Shown piece after piece: positions 22,641 to 34,070 of a stretch of DNA of 64,000 nucleotides. The notes under the pieces are model-generated. The model made no database searches. It was not told the origin of the DNA and saw only the letters and a program-made list of their open reading frames with translations. Both the position numbers and the translations under genes were made by a program. Origin of the DNA: Dipteronia dyeriana (taxonomy: Eukaryota > Streptophyta > Magnoliopsida > Sapindales > Sapindaceae); the NCBI GenBank assembly GCA_032871835.1, contig CM065297.1, positions 93,517,052-93,581,051 on the forward strand. The letters run 5' to 3'. Each line of letters opens with the position of its first letter. Positions within the stretch are counted from its first letter, which is position 1.

Positions 22641-23055
22641 GTCAGATGACTGCCTTATCTGCTCGTTGGAAAGCAAGACGGAGTCTTGGGTCTTGGATTC
22701 GGTAGAGTCATTCCATGCCACACCTCATAGGGAATTGCTCGAGAACTACGTCTCCGGAAATATGGGTAAAGTGTATCTTGGTGACGATCAAGCATGCGAT
22801 ATTACCGGGAAGGGAGATGTGAAGATTCAACTGCAAGGGTCAGTTTGAAAGCTCGACAATGTGAGGCATATACCGGACTTAAGGAAGAATTTGATCTCCA
22901 TTGGGCAACTGACGTCAGATGGTTTTGTGACAACTTTCACAGGTGATAAGTGGAAGATTTCAAAAGGTGCAATGACAATCGTCCGAGGAAGTAAGAACTT
23001 ATGGCGGAAAGCAAAGACGATCCGAACTTGTGGCATCAAATATTTGGGCACATAA
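22641..23055 (+). pseudogene. pol: Tork-like protease
   Basis: The aspartic-protease region reads SWVLDSVESFHATPH; the normal DSGAS is DSVES, so the catalytic Gly is lost. KVYLGDDQACDITGKGDVKI and HIPDLRKNLISIGQL follow, as usual for this family. A stop separates GSV from the VRHIPD piece. Confidence 0.85.
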
Positions 23056-23987
23056 GTTCTCAAGGGTTAAAGTGTCTGTATTCAAAAGGTAAGTTGCCAG
23101 ATTTAAAATTCGTTGAGGTTGATTTCTATGAGAGTTGCATTATAGGAAAACAGAAGTGAGTGAGCTTCAAGAGGAAAGAAAAAACATCAACAAAAGAGAA
23201 GCTGGAACTAGTGCACACCGATGTTTGGGATCCAACTTCAGTCTCATAAACCGAAGGTAAACTGTACTTCGTCACTTTCATCGACGACCATTCCAGAAAG
23301 GTATGGGTTTACTTTTTAAAATACAAGTCTGAGGTATTTGATGCTTTCAAGAGATGGAAAGCCAGGGTTGAGAATGAGACAGGTTTGAAGATCAAAAAGC
23401 TGCATTTAGACAATGGTGGAGAATATAAAAACATTGAGTTCAAGAGGTTTTGCTACCAAAATGGGATAAAGCTTAGTAGGACGGTTCCTGGAACCCCACA
23501 GCAGAATGGCATAGCAGAACGGATGAATAGAACATTGACTGAGAGAGCTAGAAGCATGAGGCTACACTCAGGGCTGCCAAAACAGTTTTGGGCAGAAGCA
23601 GTCAATACAGCATCATATTTGAACAACAGAGGACCATCAAAGCCTTTGGACCTCGCTATACCAGAAGAGATCTGGACTGGGAAAGAGGTAACACTTTCTC
23701 ACCTTAAAGTGTTTAGGTGTGTTTCTTATGTACATGTATGTGATCATGCAAGGAGTAAACTAGACGCCAAGTCAGTAAAGTGTACTTTGGTGAGCTATGG
23801 AGAGGATGACTTTGGTTGCAAGTTATGGGATGACCAAAACCGTAAGACGATCAAAAGTAGAGACGTTGTCTTCAACAAAAGGGTCATGTACAAAGATAGG
23901 AACACACAGATGTCTGAGCCAGAAGAGCCAGAGTTTTTTGATCCAAATGATGTGCAGGATAGAGAGATCATGGAACACATCAAATAG
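23056..23987 (+). pseudogene. pol: Tork-like integrase
   Basis: A GAG-pre-integrase remnant is followed by a core with the expected acidic triad: D in LVHTDVW (near 23,215), D in LHLDNGGEYKN (23,400s) and E in TPQQNGIAERMNRTL. Two stops (near 23,157 and 23,250) interrupt the first third. FWAEAVNTASYLNNRGPSKPL follows, typical of copia integrases. Confidence 0.88.
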
Positions 23988-24071
23988 AATGATGAAGAGC
24001 AATGTGTGCAGCCTCAGGTACAATAATCAATCCCACATAGAGATGTTCCAATAACACAGGTCGATAATACA

Positions 24072-25151
24072 TTGAGAAGATCAACTCGAACTCCTATACC
24101 AAATAGGAAATACTTGCACTACATGCTGCTGACAGATACGGGAGAACCTGAGTACTATGATGAAGCTTGTCAGGAAGAAGATGCGAGCAAATGGGAGCTT
24201 GCAATGAAGGATGAGATGAAGTCGTTGGCATCTAACCAAACTTGGGAGTTAACCAAGTTGCCTGAATGAAAGAAAGCCCTACAGAATAAGTGGGCGTATC
24301 GGATCAAGGAGGAACATGACGGTTCCAAGAGATACAAGGCATGACTCGTAGTCAAAGGTTTCCAACAAATTGAAGGTATCGACTACTCTAAAAAAATTTC
24401 TCCTGTTGTTAAACTAACTACGATCCGGCTAGTGTTAAGTATTGTCCCAGCAAAAAGGTTATATCTGAAGCAGTTAGATGTGAAGACTGTCTTTCTTCAT
24501 AGAGATTTGGAGGAAGATATATACATGAAGCAACCAAAGAGGTTTGCGGAAGATGGCAAGGAAGAGTTGGTATGCAAGTTGACTAAGAGCTTGTATGGTT
24601 TAAAACAAGCTCCCCGCCAGTGGTACAAGAAGTTCGATGGGTTCATGCAAAGGAATGGCTACTTAAGATGCAATGATGACCACTGCTGCTATTTCAAAAA
24701 GGTTAAGTCCAGTTTTATAATATTGTTACTTTATGTTGATGACATGTTAGTAGCTGGTGCAGATTTAGAAGAGATAAATAATTTGAAGAAGCAACTTTCA
24801 AGTGAATTCGAGATGAAGGATTTTGGTCCAGCAAAGAAAATTCTTGGAATGAGGATTAGCAGAAACGAACAGGAAGGCACATTGAAGCTTTCACAAGCAG
24901 AGTACATTCGGAAGGTGTTGCAGAGAATCAGCATGGAAAATGCTAAACCAGTAAGAACACCTTTAGCTTGTCAGTTCAAGTTGTCTAAGGATCAGAGTCC
25001 AAAGACGGAAGAAGTGAAGGTCATGGCTAGAGTTCCTTACGCTTCAGCCATTGGAAGTCTAATGTATGCCATGACTTGCACAAGACCTGACATTTCCGAA
25101 GCAGTGGGAGTTGTGAGTCGCTACATGTTCAATCCGGGCAAGCCTCACTAG
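24072..25151 (+). pseudogene. pol: Tork-like reverse transcriptase
   Basis: RVT_2 domain: EEDASKWELAMKDEMKSL, a stop, then LKQLDVKTVFLHRDLEEDIYMKQP, LTKSLYGLKQAPRQWY and the catalytic LLYVDDMLVAG (YVDD intact). Stops at about 24,269 and 24,344 break its N-terminal part. Confidence 0.92.
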
Positions 25152-25157
25152 GAGGTC

Positions 25158-25689
25158 GTGAAATGGATCCTAAGATACCTACAGGGTACGACAGAGAAAT
25201 GTCTAACCTTCAAGAGAGTTGAACTCAAGCTGGAAGGTTATGTGGATTCAGATTTTACCAGAGAAATGGATCATAGAAAAAGTACCACTGGATATGTGTT
25301 TACAATGGCGAGTACTGTAGTTAGTTGGGTGTCCCAGTTATAGAAGATAGTGACAATCTCTACAACAGAAGCTGAGTATGTGGTTGTGACAGAAGCAAGC
25401 AAAGAGTTGATATGGTTACAAGGGTTGTTAGCCGAGTTGGGATTCGATCAGGTGATGAATGTGTTGTATAGTGACAATCAAAGTGCAATACACTTGACCA
25501 AGAATTCAGCGTTCCATTCTAGGACCAAGCATATAGACCTGCGCTACCACTTCATTCGATCGTTAATTGAAGAATGAGTGTTGAAGCTAGTGAAGATTGT
25601 AGGAACTAAGAATCCGGCTGACATGTTAACCAAGCCAGTCACTACTGAAAAACTAGAGTTTTGCGCAACTTCAGTGGGTCTTCAAGAGT
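25158..25689 (+). pseudogene. pol: Tork-like RNase H and polyprotein end
   Basis: GYVDSDFTREMDHRKSTTGYVF, ISTTEAEYVVVTEASKELIWL, LYSDNQSAIHLTKN and RTKHIDLRYHFIRSLIEE give the D, E and D of copia RNase H. Stops after WVSQL and SLIEE. The tail NPADMLTKPVTTEKLEFC ends near 25,689. Confidence 0.9.
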
Positions 25690-25784
25690 AAAGACATAGG
25701 AAATGAGCGCACTGTAATTTATCCACTAAGTCATCAAGGAAGGATGGAGAACGCCTATTGAGTTTCAGTCTTCAAGTGGGAGAT

Positions 25785-26414
25785 TGTTGGGTTATGTGAA
25801 GTCAGAAACAAGTGAAGAAAATAATTCTGGCAGGTGGCGCGGCAGCGACCGCGGCGAAGGTAATGACCCAGACCGCGGCACACATAACGAAGAATCACAG
25901 AGGTGACCTGCTGTGCTTACCGGGGCGTAGACAAGGTGCACAAACCGCGGTCTGTGGAGCGGAGTTCCACATGCGTGTTACGCGTTGTGGACCGCGGCGT
26001 AGTCATATGCCCACACAGCGGTCCAGATCGCGGTAGAGACGGGTTTCCTGAGAAATAGGAAATCCTGCGTGCACAAGTAATTGGAATAGGAAATAGATTC
26101 TAATTGGGATTTTGACTAACCCTAGTGCTATATAAATACCACCATTATTTGTACTTAAAAAAGTGAGAAGAATAGAGCAGAAAAATAAGTGTGTAGTGTG
26201 TGAGAAAAATTGTTAAAGAGATAGAGCAATTGTAGAGAGACTGAAAGAGAGACATAGAGATTGTAATCAACTTTGAGATATAGTGGATTGAGTGCGGTGC
26301 GCTCCGTGGACGTAAGCAAATTGTTGAACCACGTAAAATATTTTGTGTCTTCTTTTATTATTGCTTTCTTTTTTGTGTTTAGATTTGTGTGATTGCAATT
26401 TCTTCTCGACAACA
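25785..26414 (+). repeat. 3' LTR of the Tork-like element
   Basis: 630 bp, TGTTGGGTTATG to CGACAACA, differing from the 5' LTR by scattered substitutions and short indels. Preceded by the polypurine tract AAGTGGGAGAT. Confidence 0.9.
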
Positions 26415-26469
26415 ATATATATATATATATATATACTTTTAATTATATATATATATATGTACATGTAAT

Positions 26470-26630
26470 GTTATAAACTTATAATATATAGCAAAATTTG
26501 CCAAAGTTATTATATTTGCCATGTTTTCAGGTGGTAAAATTTATAATGAATATAAAATGTGCTTATATAATATATTGTTATAAAACATGCATTCAGGAAG
26601 CACATGCCTTGCATGTGCCTCCAAACCTAG
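26470..26630 (+). mobile_element. Helitron 3' terminus
   Basis: A perfect 8-bp hairpin with a 3-base loop (GCACATGC-CTT-GCATGTGC, 26,600-26,618) is followed after eight bases by CTAG (26,627-26,630) and then T. Hairpin plus CTRR inserted before T is the Helitron 3' signature. The 5' end is not certain; the TA tract near 20,981 could belong to it, which would nest the copia element inside the Helitron. No Rep/helicase is seen. Confidence 0.55.
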
Positions 26631-27860
26631 TTTTTCAAAAAAAGAGCAACACAACACTGATATAGCAGTGTGTGCGTGTGTTGATAGAGTGCGAAATACA
26701 AACTAATCAACGCATAAATATATCAATGCATCAACTAATTCATTTTGGCTACAAATGCATGTGCGTGAGACGCCTGTTTGAAATAGTGTGCAAGTGTGTG
26801 CGTGAGTCATTTTCTGCAAGTGAGTGTTAGTGTGCAAGTGTGTGTGCATGAGATAACACCAAAAAGAGAGAGAAGATTTTGTGTGCAAGTGTTGTGCACT
26901 GATATCGAAGAAAGAGTTTCCTTAATTTTCTCTACATCCTCCGTTCTGGTTCCTGAAACTCTGGTGCTCCCACATACACTTACCAATCCCGAGAGATAGG
27001 AATAAAGATCGAATGGTTCTGACAAGGAGCATATTGTCAAGTGAAGGAGCCTCCAAACGTTGGTAAGATTTTCTTCTTCTTTATATTGATTATAGTTTCC
27101 TGTATATACGTATATTTTATTATTGTAATAATTTTATATGTATTAGTTCTGAAAAAACTATGATCCCAAGTTCACTGGCTCCAGGTTGTTTACGATCTTT
27201 AAATAAAAAAAATTAAAACCGATTTTAGTCACATATACAAAAATATGCTAAAATCACATGATAAAGTCAATTTGATTTCTAGCAAAAATCCTAGAGCATA
27301 CAAGATTCAATATGTTCAATCAAACTCAAACATGACTCTAAGGATTCAATCAAATGTGTTATTCCTAAAAATAGTCAATTAAATCCACCTAACACATGTA
27401 AAGGCTATTTTGTCAAAAATCAATCAATCAATCAAAGTTCACAAAAAAGACCAAGATGGAAACTAGCACAATACAATCCCAAACATGTGAAAACATAAGC
27501 AATGATCAAAACATAACTCAATATGTGAGATTTCAATTGATTTCATTCTAGTTTCAAAAGAGTTCAAAACTCTAATTAAATCATATACAAAACACATATA
27601 TGTATGGAAGAAGGAAGCCCAATGTTATTGAACACATTCAAGAAGAAAACTCAAGAGAAAATTCAATACCTTTAGAGATTATGTGTTGTCTCATTTTTGT
27701 TTGTTGAACCACCAAAAACAACAACAAAATCTTCTCAAACCTTCCTAGAAAATATAAGGGAATGATAGATGAACACTCTCAAATTTGAATCACTCAAAAG
27801 AAAAATGAGAACTGATTTCTTATTGCAAATGGTATCAAAATTTCAAGAGAAAGATAAAGC
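26631..27860. other. Unassigned region between the two segment copies
   Basis: GTGTG-rich sequence at 26,660-26,900, then AT-rich DNA with a donor-like GTTGGTAAGATTTTC near 27,060. It reads like LTR or untranslated sequence, but no termini, primer site or protein support a specific call. Confidence 0.3.
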
Positions 27861-27869
27861 CTATACAAG

Positions 27870-28061
27870 CTAGTTTTGCTCCACATGCGCATCATCAGGC
27901 AAACGCGTAGAGTTTTCCTCTCTCGTGGGAGAGCTAGGCAGCATGTTGACAGATTTTGCATCCACTGGTTGCTTACCATCATCTCTTTCACTGTTAGAGA
28001 GCACGTAGTGATACCCGATAAGAGGGCCCATGTCAAAACTTCTAGGAAATGATAAGTGGCC
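27870..28061 (-). other. Small open frame, unrecognised
   Basis: On the minus strand 64 codons are open. From the ATG at 28,031 the peptide reads MGPLIGYHYVLSNSERDDGK and ends DDAHVEQN before TAG. The adjacent frame upstream also looks coding (MEPLPMHLKTVGESVAPTFY, 28,132 downward), suggesting one frameshifted fragment of a longer protein. Composition is protein-like, but no family is recognised. Confidence 0.3.
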
Positions 28062-28189
28062 TCATTTTGGGCATAGAATGTAGGGGCAACGGACTCGCCA
28101 ACTGTTTTCAAGTGCATTGGCAGAGGCTCCATCTGAACTTGATGATAGTGAGCCCGCTAGTTCTTATGCAGATCATTGATGGAGCTCCA

Positions 28190-29099
28190 TTGAACTGACG
28201 ATATTTTAGTCATTTGAAGCTTTAAAAAAACATATCAAAAATTCAATAAATTTTTTAACATAGAGATTGATTGAGAAAAAAACGTTTGAAAAATTAATAT
28301 TAATTGAAAATTAAGAATTTTGAAGAGAAAAGTAATTCTATTTATTTTTTATTGAAAAATAAATAATTCTATTTCAAATTATCATAAAAAATTATAAAAA
28401 ATAGATTAATTTAAAACAAAAGTAAGAAAACCAAAAAAAAAAATCTTTTTTTCTCCACCGTCTATCTCAATATGGATGGTGGAGATTAATTTAACTATTT
28501 AGGAGAAATAATTGAAAAAAAAAAGATAGGTGGATCTCCACATCCAAATCTCTATCGAATGAGATTAAGTCTTCTTCGATGGAGATTGAACCATCATTTT
28601 CGCTCAAGATGGACTTGAGTGACAAAGATGAAGTCTTCTCCATCATGGTCGAGATGACTGCATTGAAGTAGGAGGTATCAATCTATAATATTTTTTTTTC
28701 CTCCATTTGAAGAGATCTTTGATGGAGATCGTCTCCATCGAAGAAAATCTCTGGTTTTTTTTTATGGAGATTTTAGGAGATCATCCTTCAATGGAGATCT
28801 AATCTGGAACTCCACTGACATATTTTTTTTTCAAATTACTTAAAAAAAAACATTAAAAAAATCTTATAAAAATTTAATTAAGAATTTTATGGGCATTTTT
28901 GTATTTTGTTAGTCAAACATCAACTATTAAGTTTGACCAATTTTGACTAACGGGAGAGGAGGTGAGTGTTAATTAATGATAAAATTGTTTATATGTGTAA
29001 AAGTGTAAACCGTAAGGGAGTTTGGTGTAATTAGCTTTATTACAACTATAAAAATAGTGGTGGTAAATAAAGGATAAGATTAGTAAATATAAATAAATA
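28190..29099. other. Intergenic DNA with GATGGAGATC repeats
   Basis: AT-rich. Between about 28,440 and 28,810 the motif (G)ATGGAGAT and its inverse ATCTCCATC recur many times in both orientations, so the stretch can fold on itself. No gene. Possibly a decayed inverted-repeat element. Confidence 0.4.
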
Positions 29100-30161
29100 A
29101 AATAATAAAAAATTAAAAGCAATTAAAAAAATAAAATCTTCATTTTCTCTCTCTTCACAATCGATCTCTGTCCCACTCATTCAAAAAAATTTCTCACCAC
29201 CGATTCCTTTCAAACTAGATCTGGCAATCTTTGTTAACGGATCGGGTTGGACCAAACCGGATATGACCCGTTTATTAAATAGGTTGCACCTCTAAAACTC
29301 AACACCACCCATTTAATAAATGTGTACACCGGCACGACCCGTTTATTCAAATTGTGATTCCTAATAATACTCATTTAACATTAAGCATATTTGTTATGGG
29401 ATTAAATGGTTAAACAATTTTAACCTGTAAATATATATAATTAATTAAATAAACTTTTGAAAAAAGTTAATTAAGCCAAGAATTTATACAACAAACAAAA
29501 TGGAAGAAATAAACCAATTAAATATGTTGTGAAGGGTAAAATTGTTATTTCATTAAAATGTTAACAGAAGATAGGGATCAAACGAACTATTTTTCATATT
29601 AGAGGACCAAAAAGTTAATACCTAAAACTAGAGGGACTTTTTTTTATTAATATTCTTTTAAAAAATAAAAAATTGGGTTACTATTAATGATATCTAGGTA
29701 GCTACTAGCAACCGTACGAGCACCAAAAAGTGTTTGTATCTGCTCTGCTGCAAATAAAAAGAAAACAAGCAGCTGCAACAGTTACTTGACTGAAAAGCTT
29801 AAGAGACTCCCAGAATGAGAACACTCTTATGAGAAAGCCTTCTGAGAAACTCTCCCAGAGAGAAGCCTTTTGAAAAATAAAACAAAAAATGAAGCCTTTT
29901 GACGACTTCAAACAAAAACCCACTCGTTTTTTTCTTCGTAGCATCAAACAAAACAAAAACCTTTTTTCTTAGGATTATGTATACGTTTTTTTATTTCTTT
30001 CGATTTTCTTTTACTGTCGAGTGTCGATGATTTCCAATGTAAGGAACTCCTTTTGTTGTTTTTTTCTTTTTTTTTTCAATATTTTTTCGTAGTGTGTGTG
30101 CTCCTGTCAATTGTAGATTTTGTTTTGCTTTTTTTCACGAACAGTTTTTCTTACCACATTG
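29100..30161. repeat. Right copy of the duplicated leader
   Basis: Aligns with 1-1061 in direct orientation and ends at CATTG (30,157-30,161), where the non-autonomous LTR element begins. No gene seen. Confidence 0.75.
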
Positions 30162-30610
30162 TGTAAGGATTGGAAATTTAGGGATTAATGTTTGGGATTT
30201 AGTACGAGTCCATATTAATTAGTGTTTGTCTCAGTTTAGGAAATCATTTATCATACGGTTCTATCTTAATTAGTGTGAATTAGTTATAGGAAATCATTTA
30301 CCAAGAGTCCTATTTTGTGTAGAGTCCTTTATGCAGTGTACTATTTAATTTCTTTTAAATATAGAGTCCGTAACAACAAATGGATATGAAGAAATATTAC
30401 ATCCATTTTCTCAACTAATTTGTATTCGCTCTCTCTACAATTCTCTCACCCTTATATTTTATATTCTATTTCTCTCTTTACTCAATTTCTGATCTTATCT
30501 TCATGATTTCTACTCTTGTTCTTCTACCTCCGATTTCCAGATTCATCAAACCTGTAAAATCCAGCCATAAACATATCAGAAAATCAATTAAAATTGCCCA
30601 GGGCATGACA
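30162..30610 (+). repeat. 5' LTR of the non-autonomous element
   Basis: 449 bp starting TGTAAGGATTGG, containing GATTTAGTACGAGTCC, a TC-rich leader (TCTCTCTACAATT) and the end CCAGGGCATGACA. The family of truncated copies at 1121-1310, 35,498-35,602, 36,287-36,730 and 39,263-39,701 derives from the same LTR. Confidence 0.85.
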
Positions 30611-30846
30611 AATGGTATTATAGCACTTTCCAGACAATCTGTAGCATTAGGCGATCTCTTCTATACCTACCCTCTGTTAAATTTTCTCTATCTCTCTCTG
30701 ATCTTTGATCTTTCCAATTTCTAAATTCTATCTTCTGTTCTTATTTTTTTTTCAAATATCTTCAACTTGTTCTTCAAAATTTTCCAGATATTCAACATCA
30801 ACCAGATTTTTCAGAAAAAAAATTAAGGCATATCAAGCAGAGGAAG

Positions 30847-32365
30847 TTGAAATCAAATGGCAAAAATGTTAGAACTAGAGTTGCTACAGCTAGTAACGGA
30901 AGAATTAAACCCCTTGAGTTGATGTTAAACAAAGGAATTGATAGAATGATAGAGATTCTCAGGGAAACTAGAAAGGATCCAGAAGATACACCTATTAAGG
31001 CAAATTCTGGCTCAGATCCGGAGTCACCTATTAAACCAATCCCTAACACAACACCAATTACCCCACCTAACCAGATTCAATCTTCCCAAATAATTAACTA
31101 GAACACACTAAAATTAGTCTATTTCATCAGACCCAAATCTTGGCCATATGAACCACCTATAAACACTGTCCCAAAACCAAGAACTAGCTCAACAACAGAG
31201 AGGTTGATCTAAAAATTGAGGCATGCTAAGGAAGGGAAACCTTACCAATACCAGCCCCAGGTCAAGATGAAATCCGATGGCCAGCTACGCATCTTTCCGG
31301 TGACCGACCAAGCTCCAATTCTAGCTCAACCAGTTCCTTTTAGCTCGGATCTGTTTCTGCTCTTGTACGATTTTCAGAACCTGAAAGTAGGCTTGATACC
31401 ACCGAATCATTTCCAGAAAATTAAAAAAAAAAATTGTTTAGCTTATGGTCTTTCAAGTGGCTGACCATACTTGGGATCAGTTTCAACACCGAAGAATGTC
31501 TACATTCTCATGCACCATCGTCACCGACAAAGCCAACACGGTCCTCCTCTACCCCACCCACGACGTCACCGTCACTTTCAAGCTACTCCACATTGTCCAC
31601 TATAACTTATGGACAGCTGCCACAACACCCACGTCATTTCCTGACGTAGATCATTTTCGAACAAGGCTGAAGAGACAACATATGGTGTTTTCGGAGACCA
31701 ACCATGTCCTGAAACGAGTCCTTTATCGATTCTGACCAACTAGCTCACGCACCGCCGCTGTCAGATTACCAACGACGTTCCCTGACGTAAATCGACTCCG
31801 ATCGAGATAGCTTCTAGACTTATCGGAGACCAACAGTGTTCTGAATCGGTTCCAAAACTGAGTACTCACGGTTGCACAGTTCTGGCACCAGGTTACTGCA
31901 ATCTTGTGCCACCTACCTAAATTCAATCCGGGAGGATCGCCAGAAGTATATGGGATTATCATGGGGAGTTGTGGTAGATTTTGGAAGAAATTGTGGATGA
32001 ATTTGTGTTTTATTGAAGAAGAAGAAGAAGTTAGGGTTTCATTGAGATTTGGAAATCTTAGAGTTAAGCTTCAGATGAGCTACGTGAAGAAGAAGACGAG
32101 ATGCTTTATAGCATCAGACACAACTCGAAACGTTGTGTTTCGAGTTAAAGCTTTTATAGTTCCAAAAACGGCACCATATTACGATGGCCTATTAGTTCCC
32201 AATGACACCGTTAGGGATCTTGTTATTGGGCTAGTTGGAGCACCCCTTGGCGAATTGGGTGTCACTGTTACCAATTGGGCCACAATTTATTTAGACGTTT
32301 TCCGTGGACAACTGGATCAGATGCAACATTGGGCCAATTGGGCCACAATTGAAATTATCAATTAG
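30847..32365 (+). other. Interior of the non-autonomous element: open frames of unknown origin
   Basis: 30,847-31,101 (84 codons) is basic then Pro/Ser/Thr-rich; 31,216-31,464 begins LRHAKEGKPYQYQ, which faintly recalls the linker before a gypsy gag knuckle but lacks the cysteines; 31,904-32,365 (153 codons) includes VSLRFGNLRVKLQMSYVKKK and VGAPLGELGVTVTNWATIYL. None carries an enzyme motif. They may be degraded gag or captured host sequence. Confidence 0.35.
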
Positions 32366-32476
32366 ATTTCAATTTCAATTATGGCAATTTCCAGTTTTTA
32401 GTTCATATGCTATTTTCCTTGTTAGATTACAAGCTTCCATCCTTGAGGACAATGATGTTTTTTAAGGGAAAGGAAA

Positions 32477-32935
32477 GGTAAGGATTTTAAATTTAAGGAA
32501 TAATGTTAGGGATTTAGTATGAGTCCATATTAATTATTGTGTGTCTCGTTTAGGGAATCATTTCTCATACGGTCCTATCTTAATTAGTGTGAGTCAGTTG
32601 TATGGAATTATTTACCAAGAATCCTATTTATGTAGAATCCTTTATATAGAGTCCTTTATGCAGTGTACTATTCAATTTCTTTTAACTATGAAGTTTGTAA
32701 CAACAAATGGATATGAACAAATATTAAATTCATTTTTTCAACTAATTTCTATTCTCTCTCTACAATTTCTCTCACCCTTATATTCTCTATTCTATTTCTC
32801 TCTCTTCACAATTTCTAATCTTATCTTCACGATTTCTATGATGTTCTTCAACCTCCAATTTTTAGATTCTTCAAACATGCAAAATCAAGCCATAAACACA
32901 TCCGAAAATCAATTAATAATGCCCAGGGCATGACA
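32477..32935 (+). repeat. 3' LTR of the non-autonomous element
   Basis: 459 bp aligning with the 5' LTR; its first base has changed (GGTAAGG for TGTAAGG). It directly precedes CATTG and YqgF-like copy B. Confidence 0.85.
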
Positions 32936-32962
32936 CATTGCTTCAAAATAAAAATAAAAAAA

Positions 32963-34070
32963 ATGAAAGATTTCGGACTTAAGCATTTTAAAAGGCAACT
33001 TTTACGTGTAGGAGAAAAATTTGCACTTGCTGCCTATGAATACAAGAAACGTAGAGACACTTTTCATTTTTTGAGTCATAAATTTGATGACCAACACTCG
33101 GCCTCTTATCTTTCGTTAATTATTGATATTGGCATAAGAAACGTAGGGGTGTCCATTATGGACCTACATCCATTTCTAGACCGAACAAAATATTCAAAAG
33201 AATCAAAGGTTTTAGGTAAAATATATCCTTAATGTTCTACTTTACCTAGAGAAGTGATAAGGCATAGCCGACTTCAATTTGGACGCTGTTATAATTTGTA
33301 CAAAGAAATTTTCAAGATCTTAGAGTTTTACAAAATCAAATAGATTTGTGCCAGTGATCCAGTAGTTTTGGTGCCTTCTATCGATATAAACCCACTCAAA
33401 ATTTCTGGAGATGTTTTAAAATTTGTAAGTTTTTCTTTTAATGTTATTTGTCTTCTATTTTACATATATTTGTAGTATTTTTTTTTTTTTTGAATATTCT
33501 ATTGTGCTCACAGAGAGAAAGGTCTCGATGTTGGAGTATTAGGGTCTTTCCAACACTCAACCTTAATTTTGTTCTTTTAATGTTATTTTTTTTCTAGTTT
33601 TATATATATTTTTATTATGTTTTCTCTTTTAATTTGAATATTCTGTTGTGTTTTCTCACAAAGAAAAAGGTCTCGGTTATTCATGCATTCGTTGAACGAC
33701 TTTGAAGAGTTTGAAGACATTTTCGTACTTTTTCGTTGAAGAGACTTACACCATCCAAAATGCGGAAGTGAAATTGAAAAAGACAGTGAGTAACCCGTGA
33801 AAAATGGAGTTGAAGGATGGCTACGCTTCTATCAGCATTTGTTTTTGGATGTACAAAGACCATATGTCAAATACATGCACTATTTTGTAAGGTATATGCA
33901 GACTGTGGTCGGATCCAATGGGCGGATAGAATGTGAGTGCGGACTGCTTTCTTAGTACGCTAAACCATTCTACGAATGGTTTATCATTGAAAACGCCCAA
34001 GATGAAGCACGCCTAAACCAAGTCATTGAAAAGGACCTACTGGATGCCGAGGACTGTAGGTATATTTATT
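32963..34070 (+). pseudogene. YqgF/RuvX-like gene, copy B (broken)
   Basis: Block 1 (32,963-33,232) keeps IDIGIRNVGVSIMD and ends at TAA as in copy A. Block 2 (about 33,663-34,070) has an extra T in GACATTTTCGTAC (+1 frameshift), a stop in CCCGTGAAAAATGG, and the acceptor CACAG changed to CACAA. The LTR element lies immediately upstream. Not capable of encoding a full protein. Confidence 0.7.

Larger units (their letters stand above)
21059..26414 (+). mobile_element. Ty1/copia element, Tork/Tnt1-like, degenerate
   Basis: LTRs at 21,059-21,691 and 25,785-26,414 (TG..., ending GACAACA), a tRNA-iMet primer site TGGTATCAGAGC at 21,694, and the polypurine tract AAGTGGGAGAT just before the 3' LTR. 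Order gag-PR-INT-RT-RH identifies copia, and the gag (FSFWKIQMEDFMYQKDL) and RT resemble the Tork/Tnt1 group. Flanks ATATT/ATATA fit a 5-bp duplication but lie in a microsatellite. Several stops and frameshifts, a mutated zinc knuckle and a mutated protease site mean it is dead. Confidence 0.92.
30162..32935 (+). mobile_element. Non-autonomous LTR retrotransposon (2.8 kb)
   Basis: LTRs at 30,162-30,610 and 32,477-32,935 end in GGGCATGACA. A decayed primer site (TGGTATTATAGCAC, 30,613) follows the 5' LTR, and CTTGAGGACAATGATG plus AAGGGAAAGGAAAGG precedes the 3' LTR, a gypsy-style context. A perfect 5-bp duplication CATTG (30,157-30,161 and 32,936-32,940) flanks it, and the left segment shows the empty site CCACATTGCTTAAAA. 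The 1.87-kb interior has no RT, RH or integrase. Its LTR also sits at the front of every other YqgF-like unit. Confidence 0.85.
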
